Shown one piece after another: positions 38,258 to 46,793 of a stretch of DNA of 64,000 bases (the first letter of the stretch is position 1; every line of letters begins with the position of its first letter). Both the position numbers and the translations under genes were made by a program. The stretch is from contig NZ_JNWZ01000019.1 in NCBI RefSeq assembly GCF_000716545.1, forward strand, positions 33,677 through 97,676, read 5' to 3'. The stretch comes from Kitasatospora phosalacinea. GTDB lineage: Bacteria; Actinomycetota; Actinomycetes; Streptomycetales; Streptomycetaceae. The notes beneath the pieces were generated by a model. That model did not search any database. It had not been told where the DNA came from and saw only the letters and a list, made by a program, of their open reading frames with translations.

Positions 38258-40081
38258 ATGCCCACTCACATTCCCGGACACAGGGTGACCGGTGACGGTC
38301 GGTCCCCGGACGGGACGGGGGCCGAGACCCACAACGCCGCGGAACTGCGGGCCAGGTCCGGGGGAGTCGTGGGAATGACACGACCGGGCGGCTCCCCGGC
38401 CGCACCCCCGCAGCCCCCGTCCCGCCCCGCCTCCAACTCACCCCTCCCACGCCCGCCGGCCCCCTCGGGGCCCGCGCCCCGGCCGATCCCGGCGCGCCCA
38501 CCGGCCGACCGGACCGGTCAGGTGCCGTCCGGCGCGGTGGCGAAGCTGCGGCCTCGCACCGATGAAGGCATCGGCGCAGGTACCGACGCGGGCGCTGGTG
38601 CCGGGCCCGGCAGGCCGGCCGGCGCCGAGGACCGGGACGGAAGCGACCAGGCGGGCGGCGAGCACGGCCTCAACGGGCAGGGTGTCGACGGGCAGTGGCC
38701 GGGGCCGGCCGCTGCGGGATCCGCGCTGGGGGCCGGAGTCGGGATCGCGCCAGGGTCCGGGGTGGAGCCGGTGCCCGGGCCGCAGGGCCCGACCCCGTCC
38801 AGCACCGGGCGGCCGGCGCGCGGCCAGGCCAAGCGAGGGGCCCGGTCCAAGCCGAAGGACCCGTCCGTGCGGAGCACCCAGGTCCGCAGGCAAGCCGGGG
38901 GACCGCCGCCCGCCCGCACGCCGGAGCCGTCGGCCCCCGGCGCGAGCGGGAACGGGAGCGGAAGCGGAAGCGCGGACGCGCGGCGGAGCGCACCGCCATC
39001 AGTGCCGCTGCCTGCACCCGGGTCCGCACCCGGGTCCGCACCTGGGGCCGGTGCCGGGCCTGCGTCCGGAGCCGTTCCAGGGCCGGGGAACGGGCAGTCG
39101 GTAGCGGATCCGGGTGCGTCCTCGGCCGTGCCGCGCCCCGGAGTGGGCGCGCCCGCGAACCCGGCCGACCGCACTGGCCCGGGGGCCGGAGCGGGAACAG
39201 GGGCGGGCGCGGGAGTGGGCGGGAGCGCCGGGGTGACGGTGCCCGCGCCGGCTTCCGCGCCCCGCGCGGGCGTCGGTGCGGAAGGCGAGGGCAAGGGCGG
39301 GGAGCGGGCGAAGGGTGCCGACCAGTCGGCGCTGCAGGCGCTGTGGCGCTCGTACAAGGAGACCGGTGACCACGGGCTCCGCGACCAGCTGATCCTGCAC
39401 TACTCGCCGCTGGTGAAGTACGTGGCGGGCCGGGTCGGGGTCGGGCTGCCCGCCAACGTGGAACAGGCGGACTTCGTCTCCTCCGGGGTCTTCGGGCTGA
39501 TCGACGCCATCGAGAAGTTCGACATCGACCGGGCGATCAAGTTCGAGACCTACGCGATCAGCCGGATCCGCGGTGCGATCATCGACGAGCTGCGGGCGCT
39601 GGACTGGATCCCCCGGTCGGTCCGGCAGAAGGCCAAGGCGGTCGAACGGGCCTACGCCACGCTGGAGGCCAAGCTGCGACGGACTCCGCACGACCCCGAG
39701 GTCGCGGCGGAGATGAAGATCTCGCTCGACGAACTGCACACCATTTTCAGCCAGTTGTCGCTGGCCAATGTGGTGGCGCTGGACGAGTTGTTGCACTCGG
39801 CGGGCGAGGGCGGCGACCGGCTCACCCTGATGGAGACGCTGCCGGACAGCGGTGCGGACAACCCGGTCGAGATCGCCGAGGACCGCGAACTGCGGCGGCT
39901 GCTCGCCTCGGCGGTCAACACCCTGCCCGAGCGGGAGAAGACAGTGGTGACGCTCTACTACTACGAGGGCCTCACCCTGGCGGAGATCGGCCAGGTGCTC
40001 GGAGTGACGGAGAGCAGGGTCAGCCAGATCCACACCAAGTCGGTGCTGCAACTGCGGGCGAAGATGTCCGACGCCCGGTGA
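38258..40081 (+). CDS. whiG: Sporulation sigma factor WhiG with long low-complexity N-terminus
   Basis: 607 residues if started at ATG 38258 ([15 protein letters not shown] 38228 would add ten). The last 253 residues (from 355, [16 protein letters not shown]) are WhiG: region 2 in [47 protein letters not shown], and region 4 in [24 protein letters not shown]. It directs early sporulation genes in aerial hyphae. The preceding ~350 residues are Gly/Ala/Pro-rich with no domain. WhiG of S. coelicolor is about 280 residues; GTG 39233 with GGGAG seven bases upstream would give 282. Third-position GC is about 91 percent across a sampled stretch of the extension, which supports translation but does not prove it. 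Confidence 0.85.
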   Translation: MPTHIPGHRVTGDGRSPDGTGAETHNAAELRARSGGVVGMTRPGGSPAAPPQPPSRPASNSPLPRPPAPSGPAPRPIPARPPADRTGQVPSGAVAKLRPRTDEGIGAGTDAGAGAGPGRPAGAEDRDGSDQAGGEHGLNGQGVDGQWPGPAAAGSALGAGVGIAPGSGVEPVPGPQGPTPSSTGRPARGQAKRGARSKPKDPSVRSTQVRRQAGGPPPARTPEPSAPGASGNGSGSGSADARRSAPPSVPLPAPGSAPGSAPGAGAGPASGAVPGPGNGQSVADPGASSAVPRPGVGAPANPADRTGPGAGAGTGAGAGVGGSAGVTVPAPASAPRAGVGAEGEGKGGERAKGADQSALQALWRSYKETGDHGLRDQLILHYSPLVKYVAGRVGVGLPANVEQADFVSSGVFGLIDAIEKFDIDRAIKFETYAISRIRGAIIDELRALDWIPRSVRQKAKAVERAYATLEAKLRRTPHDPEVAAEMKISLDELHTIFSQLSLANVVALDELLHSAGEGGDRLTLMETLPDSGADNPVEIAEDRELRRLLASAVNTLPEREKTVVTLYYYEGLTLAEIGQVLGVTESRVSQIHTKSVLQLRAKMSDAR

Positions 40082-40136
40082 GCACAGGGCACGCGTCCGA
40101 CCGGTCGACGGCGCGGCGGGATGCGGCGCGTGGTGG

Positions 40137-40166
40137 CCGGTGGGAAGGCGATGTCGCCCCCACCGG
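40137..40166 (+). terminator. Hairpin after whiG
   Basis: CCGGTGGG (40137-40144) pairs with CCCACCGG (40159-40166), 55 bases after whiG; no T-run. Confidence 0.45.
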
Positions 40167-40179
40167 TCGTCGGCGTCCG

Positions 40180-40185
40180 TAGAGT
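40180..40185 (+). promoter_or_regulatory. Candidate -10 (TAGAGT) for the TetR gene
   Basis: TAGAGT ends six bases before GTG 40192, with no Shine-Dalgarno, consistent with a leaderless message. Confidence 0.4.
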
Positions 40186-40191
40186 TGGGAC

Positions 40192-40866
40192 GTGCCGAAA
40201 ATCCGGGCGGCCACGGTGGCCGAGCATCGACAGTTGCAGCGGGCAGCCCTGCTGGACGCCGCCCGCGTCCTGCTGGCGGAAGGCGGGCGGGAGGCGCTGA
40301 GCTTCGGCGCCCTCGCGGCGCGCACCGGCCTCGCCAGGTCCTCGGTGTACGAGTACTTCCGTTCCAAGTCCGCACTGGTGGAAGCGCTCTGCACGGTCGA
40401 CCTCCCGCTCTGGGCCGCCGAGGTCGAGGCCGGCATGACGGCCCGCGACAGCGCGGTCGAACGGATCGAGGCGTACGTCCGCGGCCAGCTCTCGCTGGCC
40501 ACCGACCCGGTGCACCGCGCGGTGGTGGCCGTCGCCGAGTACGAACTCGACGACGCCGCGCGGGCCAGGATCAGGGCGGCCCACGCCGGGCTGACCGCCA
40601 TGGTGGTCCGCACCCTGGAGGACCTCGGCCACGACCGGCCCGGCGTCGCGGCTGCGCTGCTCCAGGGAGTGGTGGAGGCGGCGGTCCGCCAGACCGAACG
40701 CGTCCGCGGCGAGGACGGCACCCCCGGCGCCCGGCCCGAAGCGGTCGAGGAGATCGCCGACACCGCCGTGCGCTTCGCCCTCGATGGCCTGCGCCCGGCA
40801 ACCGGTACGGCAGCCGACCCGGCAACCGGTACGGCAGGGGGCGCGGGCGGGCCGGGAGCGCACTGA
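40192..40866 (+). CDS. TetR-family transcriptional regulator
   Basis: 224 residues. The N-terminal DNA-binding domain is standard: AALLDAARVLLAEGGREALSFGALAARTGLARSSVYEYFRSK. The ligand domain is helical; the tail repeats ATGTAADPATGTAGG. The target is unknown; TetR proteins usually repress neighbours. It is convergent with the M23 peptidase gene, and the two stop codons lie in one small hairpin. GTG start is preceded by a -10-like hexamer. Confidence 0.88.
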   Translation: MPKIRAATVAEHRQLQRAALLDAARVLLAEGGREALSFGALAARTGLARSSVYEYFRSKSALVEALCTVDLPLWAAEVEAGMTARDSAVERIEAYVRGQLSLATDPVHRAVVAVAEYELDDAARARIRAAHAGLTAMVVRTLEDLGHDRPGVAAALLQGVVEAAVRQTERVRGEDGTPGARPEAVEEIADTAVRFALDGLRPATGTAADPATGTAGGAGGPGAH

Positions 40867-40877
40867 TCCCGGATCAG
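40863..40877. terminator. Small palindrome spanning two convergent stops
   Basis: CTGATCC-C-GGATCAG contains both the TetR stop (40864-40866) and the M23 stop (read as tca at 40874-40876). It may form a short bidirectional terminator. Confidence 0.35.
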
Positions 40878-41464
40878 GGCGGGGGGAGCGGCAGGAGCCG
40901 GGCTCGGCCGGAGCCGAGCAGGGCGAGCGGGTCCAGGTAGCGGTCGCCCCGGACCAGACCCCAGTGCAGGCAGTCGACCGGGCAGTGGCCGGAACCGGTG
41001 GCCACCACCCCGATCGGGTCGCCCGCCGCGACGGTGGTGCCGACCGGCGCGGAGGCCGCCACCGGCAGGTAGGTGGTCCGCAGCGGGGGAGCACCCGACC
41101 CGGGGTGGGTCACCACGACCACCGGACGTCCGGCCACCTGCCCGGCGAAGGTCACCACGCCGGGCGCCGCCGCCCGCACCGCCGTGCCCGGCGCGGCCGC
41201 CAGGTCCACCCCCCGGTGCCCGGCGGCCCAGCGCGCCGGCGGCGGGTCGAACCGCCGCAGCAGTCCCGACCGGTCGCCCACCGGCCACGCCCGCCCCCGC
41301 CCGGGCCCGGCCGCCCCCGCCGCGGAGAAGCGCACCGAGGCCGCCCCCGTTCCCGCCCCCCGCGCAGGCGCGGGCGCGAACCCGCCGAGCCCCACCAGCA
41401 CCACCCCCTGCACCACCAGCAGCGCCACCGGCCGCCGAGCCCGCGCCCACCGCACCCAACGCAC
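40874..41464 (-). CDS. M23 (LytM-like) peptidase, exported
   Basis: 196 residues from GTG 41464; a longer frame to 41602 is Gly/Arg-rich and unlikely. Residues about 11-36 (RPVALLVVQGVVLVGLGGFAPAPARGA) form a signal peptide. The M23 domain reads HRGVDLAAAPGTAVRAAAPGVVTFAGQVAG, with zinc ligands His and Asp, then PVDCLHWGLVRGDRYLDP, where the usual HxH is CxH. It may cut peptidoglycan crosslinks, but the missing His leaves activity uncertain. GGGAG about eleven bases upstream supports the start. It lies between whiG-TetR and rpsB. Confidence 0.8.
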   Translation of the reverse strand: MRWVRWARARRPVALLVVQGVVLVGLGGFAPAPARGAGTGAASVRFSAAGAAGPGRGRAWPVGDRSGLLRRFDPPPARWAAGHRGVDLAAAPGTAVRAAAPGVVTFAGQVAGRPVVVVTHPGSGAPPLRTTYLPVAASAPVGTTVAAGDPIGVVATGSGHCPVDCLHWGLVRGDRYLDPLALLGSGRARLLPLPPP

Positions 41465-41687
41465 CCCGACCAACTCCCAACCCGAGCACCCGAACCGACA
41501 CGTCCCGCCTTGCGCCCCGCACGCACGTCCACCCGCACGCACGTCCACCCGCCCGACCGGCCCGTCCACCCGGCCCGTCCACCCGGCCCCGTCCGTGCGC
41601 ACCCGCCGAGAACGGCCGGAACCGCCGGCCGGACCCGACCCCAGGGTGGGGCCCGCGGTGCCCGTCGCACATGTCGGTTCCGGGAGC

Positions 41688-41714
41688 TGTGGACAGGCCG
41701 GGGGTTGTGGACAA
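41688..41714 (-). promoter_or_regulatory. Tandem pair of DnaA-box-like sites
   Basis: TGTGGACAG (41688-41696) and TGTGGACAA (41706-41714) read on the minus strand as CTGTCCACA and TTGTCCACA; the latter is the preferred Streptomyces DnaA box. They share orientation and are 18 bases apart, a layout like the pair at 34113-34138. Confidence 0.5.
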
Positions 41715-41831
41715 CGGCCGTCCCCCGCAGGGGTGAACGGTGGGCGGCGGACCGTCCGGGGCGGTGTTGAACAGGGTGGCGGCGCCGCGGGGAGTCGCCC
41801 GCCGCTCGGGGCTTCCCGTACACTTCACACG

Positions 41832-41851
41832 CGACCCGGTCTGCCGGGTCG
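41832..41851 (+). promoter_or_regulatory. Hairpin in rpsB leader
   Basis: CGACCCGG-TCTG-CCGGGTCG is a perfect 8-bp stem with a tetraloop, just after TACACT (41819-41824). It may be part of the 5' leader of the rpsB-tsf message. Confidence 0.4.
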
Positions 41852-42091
41852 ACTTCGCACGCCCCGCCACCGGCGGTCCGCCCCCTCGGGGAGCGGGCGT
41901 CACGGTGCGAGTGCCGCTCGGTCCGCCGAGCCTGCCGAGGCCGCAAGCCTCACGCAGGCCGAGCGGCTTGGCACGTCGGGGCGTCAGGCGTGACGGTCGC
42001 CCGACCGGCACGGACAAAACCGAGTACCCCGGCACCCCGCAGGACGCAACCGCTCCGCGGCGCGCCGGGCAACACACGAGGAGCACGGCAC

Positions 42092-42994
42092 ATGGCCGTC
42101 GTCACGATGCGGGAGCTGCTGGAGAGCGGCGTCCACTTCGGTCACCAGACCCGTCGTTGGAACCCGAAGATGAAGCGCTTCATCTTCACGGAGCGCAACG
42201 GCATCTACATCATCGACCTCCTGCAGTCGCTGAACTACATCGACCGCGCCTTCGAGTTCGTCAAGGAGACGGTTGCCCACGGCGGCAGCGTCCTCTTCGT
42301 CGGCACCAAGAAGCAGGCCCAGGAGGCCATCGCCGAGCAGGCGACCCGCGTGGGCATGCCGTACGTCAACCAGCGCTGGCTGGGCGGCATGCTGACCAAC
42401 TTCTCGACCGTCTACAAGCGTCTGCAGCGCCTGAAGGAGCTCGGCGAGATCGACTTCACGGATGTGGCCGGTTCCGGCCTCACCAAGAAGGAGCTCCTGG
42501 TCCTCCAGCGCGAGTACGACAAGCTGGAGAAGACCCTCGGCGGTATCCGCGACATGCAGCGCGTGCCCAGCGCCGTCTGGATCGTGGACACCAAGAAGGA
42601 GCACATCGCGGTCGGCGAGGCCCGGAAGCTCAACATCCCGGTCGTCGCCATCCTCGACACCAACTGCGACCCGGACGAGGTCGACTACAAGATCCCGGGC
42701 AACGACGACGCCATCCGCTCCGTCACCCTGCTGACCCGCGTGATCGCCGACGCCGTCGCCGAGGGCCTGAAGTCCCGCGCCGGTGTCGCCAAGGGCGACG
42801 CCAAGGCCGAGCCGGGCGCCGACCAGCCGCTGGCCGCCTGGGAGAAGGAGATCCTCGAGGGCGAGAAGGCCGCCGAGGCCCCCGCCGCCGAGGCCGCTGA
42901 CACCGAGGCCCCGGCCGAGGCCGCTGCCGAGGCTCCGGCCGCCGAGGCCCCCGCCGCCGACGAGGCTCCGGCCGCCGAGGCCGAGCAGGCCTGA
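42092..42994 (+). CDS. rpsB: 30S ribosomal protein S2
   Basis: 300 residues. [32 protein letters not shown] and [26 protein letters not shown] are uS2 signatures. The last 50 residues are an Ala/Glu/Pro-rich tail (AAEAPAAEA repeats) typical of actinobacterial S2. GAGGAG at 42078-42083 supports the ATG. It is followed by tsf, the universal pairing, with a hairpin between that could set their ratio. Confidence 0.97.
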   Translation: MAVVTMRELLESGVHFGHQTRRWNPKMKRFIFTERNGIYIIDLLQSLNYIDRAFEFVKETVAHGGSVLFVGTKKQAQEAIAEQATRVGMPYVNQRWLGGMLTNFSTVYKRLQRLKELGEIDFTDVAGSGLTKKELLVLQREYDKLEKTLGGIRDMQRVPSAVWIVDTKKEHIAVGEARKLNIPVVAILDTNCDPDEVDYKIPGNDDAIRSVTLLTRVIADAVAEGLKSRAGVAKGDAKAEPGADQPLAAWEKEILEGEKAAEAPAAEAADTEAPAEAAAEAPAAEAPAADEAPAAEAEQA

Positions 42995-43008
42995 CGTACC
43001 ACCAGGGT

Positions 43009-43044
43009 GAGGGGCACCGGCCGGGCTGCCGGTGGGTGCCCCTC
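43009..43044 (+). terminator. Imperfect hairpin between rpsB and tsf
   Basis: GAGGGGCACCGG (43009-43020) pairs with CCGGTGGGTGCCCCTC (43029-43044) apart from a small bulge; TCTCCC follows. It may attenuate read-through into tsf. Confidence 0.5.
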
Positions 43045-43124
43045 TCTCCCGTGCCGGGGGTCCGCACCCCGGACCCCGGCACTTTCCCACGCAGACACGC
43101 GAGACGTGAGAAGAGATCACAACC

Positions 43125-43964
43125 ATGGCGAACTTCACCGCCGCGGACGTCAAGAAGCTCCGTGAGCTCACCGGCGCCGGCATGATGGACTGCAAGAAGG
43201 CCCTGGACGAGGCCGAGGGCGACGTCCAGAAGGCCGTCGAGCTCCTGCGCATCAAGGGCCAGAAGGGCGTTGCCAAGCGCGAGGGCCGCGACGCCTCCAA
43301 CGGCGCCGTCGCCGCGCTGATCGCCGAGGACAAGAAGTCCGGCGTCCTGGTCGAGCTGAACTGCGAGACCGACTTCGTCGCCAAGGGCGGCAAGTTCGTC
43401 GAGGTCGCCAACGCGATCGCCGCGCACGTCGCCGCCACCTCCCCGGCCGACCTGGACGCCGCCCTGGCCTCCGAGATCGCCCCGGGCCAGACCGTCCAGC
43501 AGTTCGTGGACGAGGCCAACGCGACCCTCGGCGAGAAGATCGTGTTCCGCCGCTTCGCGCAGTTCGACAACGACGGCTTCGTCGCCGTCTACATGCACAA
43601 GTCGGACCCGGACCTGCCGCCGACCATCGGTGTCCTCGTCGAGCTCGACCAGGAGAACGCCGAGACCGCCAAGGACGTCGCGCAGCACATCGCCGCCTTC
43701 GCGCCGAAGTACCTCTCCCGCGAGGAGATCCCGGCCGAGGAGCTGGAGAACGAGCGCCGCGTCGCCGAGGCCACCGCCCGCGAGGAGGGCAAGCCCGAGG
43801 CCGCCCTGCCGAAGATCGTCGAGGGTCGGGTCACCGGCTTCGTCAAGGAGAACGCCGTCCTGGAGCAGGCGTTCGCCAAGGACAACAAGAAGAGCGTCGC
43901 CAAGGTCCTCGACGAGGCCGGCGTCACCCTCAAGCGCTTCGTCCGCTTCCGCGTCGGCGCCTGA
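43125..43964 (+). CDS. tsf: Elongation factor Ts
   Basis: 279 residues. The UBA-like N-terminus (VKKLRELTGAGMMDCKKALDEA) and the invariant TDFVAKG motif (LNCETDFVAKGGKF) are present. It exchanges GDP for GTP on EF-Tu. It is co-transcribed with rpsB. The following 289-base gap begins with TAAAGT at 44013, a possible pyrH promoter. Confidence 0.97.
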   Translation: MANFTAADVKKLRELTGAGMMDCKKALDEAEGDVQKAVELLRIKGQKGVAKREGRDASNGAVAALIAEDKKSGVLVELNCETDFVAKGGKFVEVANAIAAHVAATSPADLDAALASEIAPGQTVQQFVDEANATLGEKIVFRRFAQFDNDGFVAVYMHKSDPDLPPTIGVLVELDQENAETAKDVAQHIAAFAPKYLSREEIPAEELENERRVAEATAREEGKPEAALPKIVEGRVTGFVKENAVLEQAFAKDNKKSVAKVLDEAGVTLKRFVRFRVGA

Positions 43965-44099
43965 GACCCGCTCCCGCGGTCCGTCCTGCCCCTCCCGGCC
44001 CCGTGCCGGACATAAAGTAGGGGGACCGCCCCCGTCCGCGAGGACGGAGGAGCGCGCCGACCGAGCCCTCCAGCACCCCCCGGGGGCGGCGTCGGCACC

Positions 44100-44204
44100 A
44101 TGAACGACGAGGAGGCCATTGCCGTGCAGGAGACCGTACCGGTTCCCGCGGCAGTGGCCTCCTCTCGTGTACACGGCACCGGGTCCGCACGCCCGGCGCG
44201 GTGA
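44100..44204 (+). CDS. Possible 34-codon leader peptide upstream of pyrH
   Basis: ATG 44100 opens [20 protein letters not shown]..., ending at TGA 44204. GTGCAGGAGAC inside it echoes the pyrH start ATGCAGGAGAC. There is no strong Shine-Dalgarno and its translation is doubtful; it may be only leader sequence. Confidence 0.2.
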   Translation: MNDEEAIAVQETVPVPAAVASSRVHGTGSARPAR

Positions 44205-44219
44205 CCAGCACTTTGCAGA

Positions 44220-44235
44220 CCTGCTGACCAGCAGG
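44220..44235 (+). promoter_or_regulatory. Hairpin just before the pyrH ribosome site
   Basis: CCTGCT-GACC-AGCAGG is a perfect 6-bp stem ending five bases before AAGGAGAAAG (44241-44250). It could influence pyrH translation. TAAAGT at 44013-44018 is a possible -10 further upstream. Confidence 0.4.
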
Positions 44236-44253
44236 CGGAGAAGGAGAAAGTCC

Positions 44254-45009
44254 ATGCAGGAGACGCAGGAGACCGCGCCGGGCGGTGCACGCCGCCGGGT
44301 ACTGCTCAAGCTGTCCGGCGAAGCGTTCGCCGGCGGAGGCGGCCTCGGCGTCGACCCGGACGTGGTGCACGCCATCGCCCGCGAGATCGCCACGGTGGTC
44401 CGGGCCGGGACCGAGGTCGCCATCGTCATCGGCGGGGGCAACTTCTTCCGCGGCGCCGAGCTCCAGCAGCGCGGCATGGACCGGGCCCGCTCCGACTACA
44501 TGGGCATGCTCGGCACCGTGATGAACTGCCTGGCGCTCCAGGACTTCCTGATCAAGGAGGGCATGGAGACCCGGGTGCAGACCGCCATCACCATGGGCCA
44601 GGTCGCCGAGCCGTACCTGCCGCTGCGCGCCATCCGGCACCTGGAGAAGGGCCGCGTGGTGATCTTCGGCGCCGGCATGGGCATGCCGTACTTCTCCACC
44701 GACACCACCGCCGTGCAGCGGGCCCTGGAGATCCACGCCGACGTCCTGCTGATGGGCAAGAACGGCGTCGACGGCGTCTACGACTCCGACCCGCGCACCA
44801 ACCCCGCGGCGGTCCGGTTCGACGCGCTGGACTACACCGAGGTGATCTCCCGCGACCTCAAGGTCGCCGACCTGACCGCGATCACCCTCTGCAAGGACAA
44901 CGGGCTGCCGATCCTGGTCTTCGAGCTGCTCGCCGAGGGCAATATCGCCCGTGCGGTCAAGGGTGAGAAGATCGGCACACTCATCAGCGAGGATTCCGCC
45001 CGGGCCTAG
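44254..45009 (+). CDS. pyrH: UMP kinase
   Basis: 251 residues. [35 protein letters not shown] and [20 protein letters not shown] mark the amino-acid-kinase family UMP kinase. It makes UDP from UMP, is usually activated by GTP, and is needed for RNA and cell-wall precursors. The AAGGAG site fixes the ATG. It is followed by frr, as in most bacteria. The 290-base gap from tsf suggests its own promoter. Confidence 0.96.
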   Translation: MQETQETAPGGARRRVLLKLSGEAFAGGGGLGVDPDVVHAIAREIATVVRAGTEVAIVIGGGNFFRGAELQQRGMDRARSDYMGMLGTVMNCLALQDFLIKEGMETRVQTAITMGQVAEPYLPLRAIRHLEKGRVVIFGAGMGMPYFSTDTTAVQRALEIHADVLLMGKNGVDGVYDSDPRTNPAAVRFDALDYTEVISRDLKVADLTAITLCKDNGLPILVFELLAEGNIARAVKGEKIGTLISEDSARA

Positions 45010-45089
45010 GCGTCGGGGTTCCGAGCAGCAACAGCCGTCCGGGGCACCGGTACGGGACAACAGCAGATGAACCGGACAGGGAGCAGACA

Positions 45090-45647
45090 GTGATCGATGA
45101 GACCCTCCTCGAGGCCGAGGAGAAGATGGAGAAGGCCGTCGCCGTCGCCAAGGACGACCTCGCGGCCATCCGCACCGGGCGCGCGCACCCGGCGATGTTC
45201 GCCAAGATCGTCGCGGAGTACTACGGTGCCCTGACGCCGATCAACCAGCTGGCTTCGTTCTCGGTGCCGGAGCCGCGGATGGCCATGGTCACCCCGTTCG
45301 ACAAGACCGCGCTGAAGGCCATCGAGACCGCGATCCGCGACTCGGACCTGGGCGTCAACCCGTCGAACGACGGCTCCGTCATCCGGGTGGTGCTCCCGCA
45401 GCTCACCGAGGAGCGCCGCCGCGAGTACATCAAGCAGGCCCGCGGCAAGGGCGAGGACGCCAAGGTCTCGGTCCGTTCCATCCGCCGCAAGGCGAAGGAC
45501 GCGATCGACAAGCTGGTCAAGGACAAGGAGATCGGCGAGGACGACGGCCGTCGCGCCGAGAAGGAGCTCGACGACCTGACCGCCAAGTTCGTGGCGCAGA
45601 TCGACGAGCTGCTCAAGCACAAGGAAGCCGAGCTGCTGGAGGTCTGA
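45090..45647 (+). CDS. frr: Ribosome recycling factor
   Basis: 185 residues, standard length. [34 protein letters not shown] and [24 protein letters not shown] are RRF signatures. With EF-G it splits post-termination ribosomes. GTG start with GGGAG a few bases upstream; 80 bases after pyrH. A hairpin at 45667 probably ends the pyrH-frr transcript. Confidence 0.96.
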   Translation: MIDETLLEAEEKMEKAVAVAKDDLAAIRTGRAHPAMFAKIVAEYYGALTPINQLASFSVPEPRMAMVTPFDKTALKAIETAIRDSDLGVNPSNDGSVIRVVLPQLTEERRREYIKQARGKGEDAKVSVRSIRRKAKDAIDKLVKDKEIGEDDGRRAEKELDDLTAKFVAQIDELLKHKEAELLEV

Positions 45648-45666
45648 TCCGGACCCCCGCCCGCAA

Positions 45667-45704
45667 CGCCCCGGACCGGCGGCCAGACCGCCCGGCCCGG
45701 GGCG
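45667..45704 (+). terminator. Hairpin after frr
   Basis: CGCCCCGG (45667-45674) pairs with CCGGGGCG (45697-45704), with an inner CCGG/CCGG pair, 20 bases after frr. cdsA is therefore probably separately transcribed. Confidence 0.5.
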
Positions 45705-45831
45705 CGGCTCCACCCGGGCCGGTTCCGCTCCGGCCGGACCGGGGCCGGCGGCCCGACCCGGCCGACACCAAACGGGTCACGCGCGGCGGCCCCCGGCATG
45801 GCGAGGGGGCGGCGCGGCACAGACTCAGTTC

Positions 45832-46698
45832 ATGCCCCCCGCCCAGGAGAGCCCCGTGGCCCAGACCGACCAGCAGCCCCGCAAGCCGCGCGGCGGCCGC
45901 AACCTGCCCGCCGCGATAGGCGTGGGCGTCGGACTCGGAGCGGTGGTCGCGGCCTCGCTGTTCGTGGTCAAGGCGGTCTTCATGGTGGTCGTCGCGGCCG
46001 CCGTGGCCGTCGGCATCCGGGAGCTCACCAGCCGGCTCGCCGAGCGCAAGGACGTCCACGTCCCGCAGGTCCCGCTGCTGGTCGGCGGTGTCGGCATGGT
46101 CGTCACCGGCTACTTCGAGGGCGGTCAGTGGGCCGCCGCGATCCTCGCCGTGACCGGCCTGGCGATGATGGTCGCCCGGATGGCCACCCCGCCCGAGAAC
46201 TACCTGCGCGACGTAACGGCCGGCGTCTTCACCGCCTTCTACGTGCCGTTCCTGGCCACCTTCGTCGCGCTGATGCTGGCCGCCGAGGACGGCGCCTGGC
46301 GGATCCTGCTGTTCCTGGTCGTCACCATCTGCTCCGACACCGGCGCGTACGCCGTCGGCTACAAGTTCGGCCGCACCAAGCTCGCGCCGACCATCAGTCC
46401 CGGCAAGACCCGCGAGGGCCTGGCCGGCGGCATCGGCCTGTCGATGATCGCCGGCGCCCTGCTGATGCAGTACCTGATCGACGACGGCACCTGGTGGCAG
46501 GGCCTGATCCTGGGCGGCTGCGCGGCCGTCACCGCCACCCTGGGCGACCTCGCCGAGTCGATGATCAAGCGCGACCTCGGCATCAAGGACATGGGCACCC
46601 TGCTCCCCGGCCACGGCGGCATCATGGACCGGCTGGACTCCCTGCTGCCCACCGCCCCGGTGGTCTGGCTGCTGCTCGCGGTCTTCGTCGGCAGCTGA
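45832..46698 (+). CDS. cdsA: Phosphatidate cytidylyltransferase
   Basis: 288 residues, eight or so membrane segments, and the CDP-diglyceride synthase signature SMIKRDLGIKDMGTLLPGHG continuing GIMDRLD. It makes CDP-diacylglycerol for phospholipids. A basic, Pro/Gln-rich cytoplasmic N-terminus of about 25 residues precedes the first helix. ATG 45832 is used; GTG 45856 is an alternative. The gene sits between frr and rlmN as in other streptomycetes, but without inserted foreign DNA. Confidence 0.93.
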   Translation: MPPAQESPVAQTDQQPRKPRGGRNLPAAIGVGVGLGAVVAASLFVVKAVFMVVVAAAVAVGIRELTSRLAERKDVHVPQVPLLVGGVGMVVTGYFEGGQWAAAILAVTGLAMMVARMATPPENYLRDVTAGVFTAFYVPFLATFVALMLAAEDGAWRILLFLVVTICSDTGAYAVGYKFGRTKLAPTISPGKTREGLAGGIGLSMIAGALLMQYLIDDGTWWQGLILGGCAAVTATLGDLAESMIKRDLGIKDMGTLLPGHGGIMDRLDSLLPTAPVVWLLLAVFVGS

Positions 46699-46793
46699 CC
46701 CGGGAGCCCTCCCGGCACCTCCCAGCCCCTTCCCGGCCCTCGTGACGCCACCGCGTCCGGGGGCCGTCCGGCATCTGCGACACTGGACGGACC

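Larger units (their letters stand above)
41465..42091. other. Long intergenic region upstream of rpsB
   Basis: 627 bases without a convincing gene. Contents: a 16-bp direct repeat ACGCACGTCCACCCGC at 41521 and 41537; a 13-bp direct repeat CGGCCCGTCCACC at 41558 and 41571; a DnaA-box-like pair at 41688-41714; TACACT at 41819, a possible rpsB -10; and a hairpin at 41832-41851. It serves the divergent M23 and rpsB promoters. Confidence 0.45.

Noticed and set aside
35859..38501. Long minus-strand frame across comM and dprA
   Set aside because: Shadow of two clear plus-strand genes; no domain in its translation.
38518..39357. Long minus-strand frame opposite the WhiG extension, Pro/Ala-rich
   Set aside because: It mirrors the low-complexity plus-strand frame, has no ribosome site and no recognisable domain; the plus frame has the better third-position GC.
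41521..41583. 16-bp and 13-bp repeats considered as a CRISPR array
   Set aside because: Units are directly adjacent with no spacers and no cas genes are present.
41465..42091. Possible cyclic-di-AMP riboswitch before the M23 gene
   Set aside because: Such switches often precede cell-wall hydrolases in actinobacteria, but I could not find the conserved motifs in either strand.
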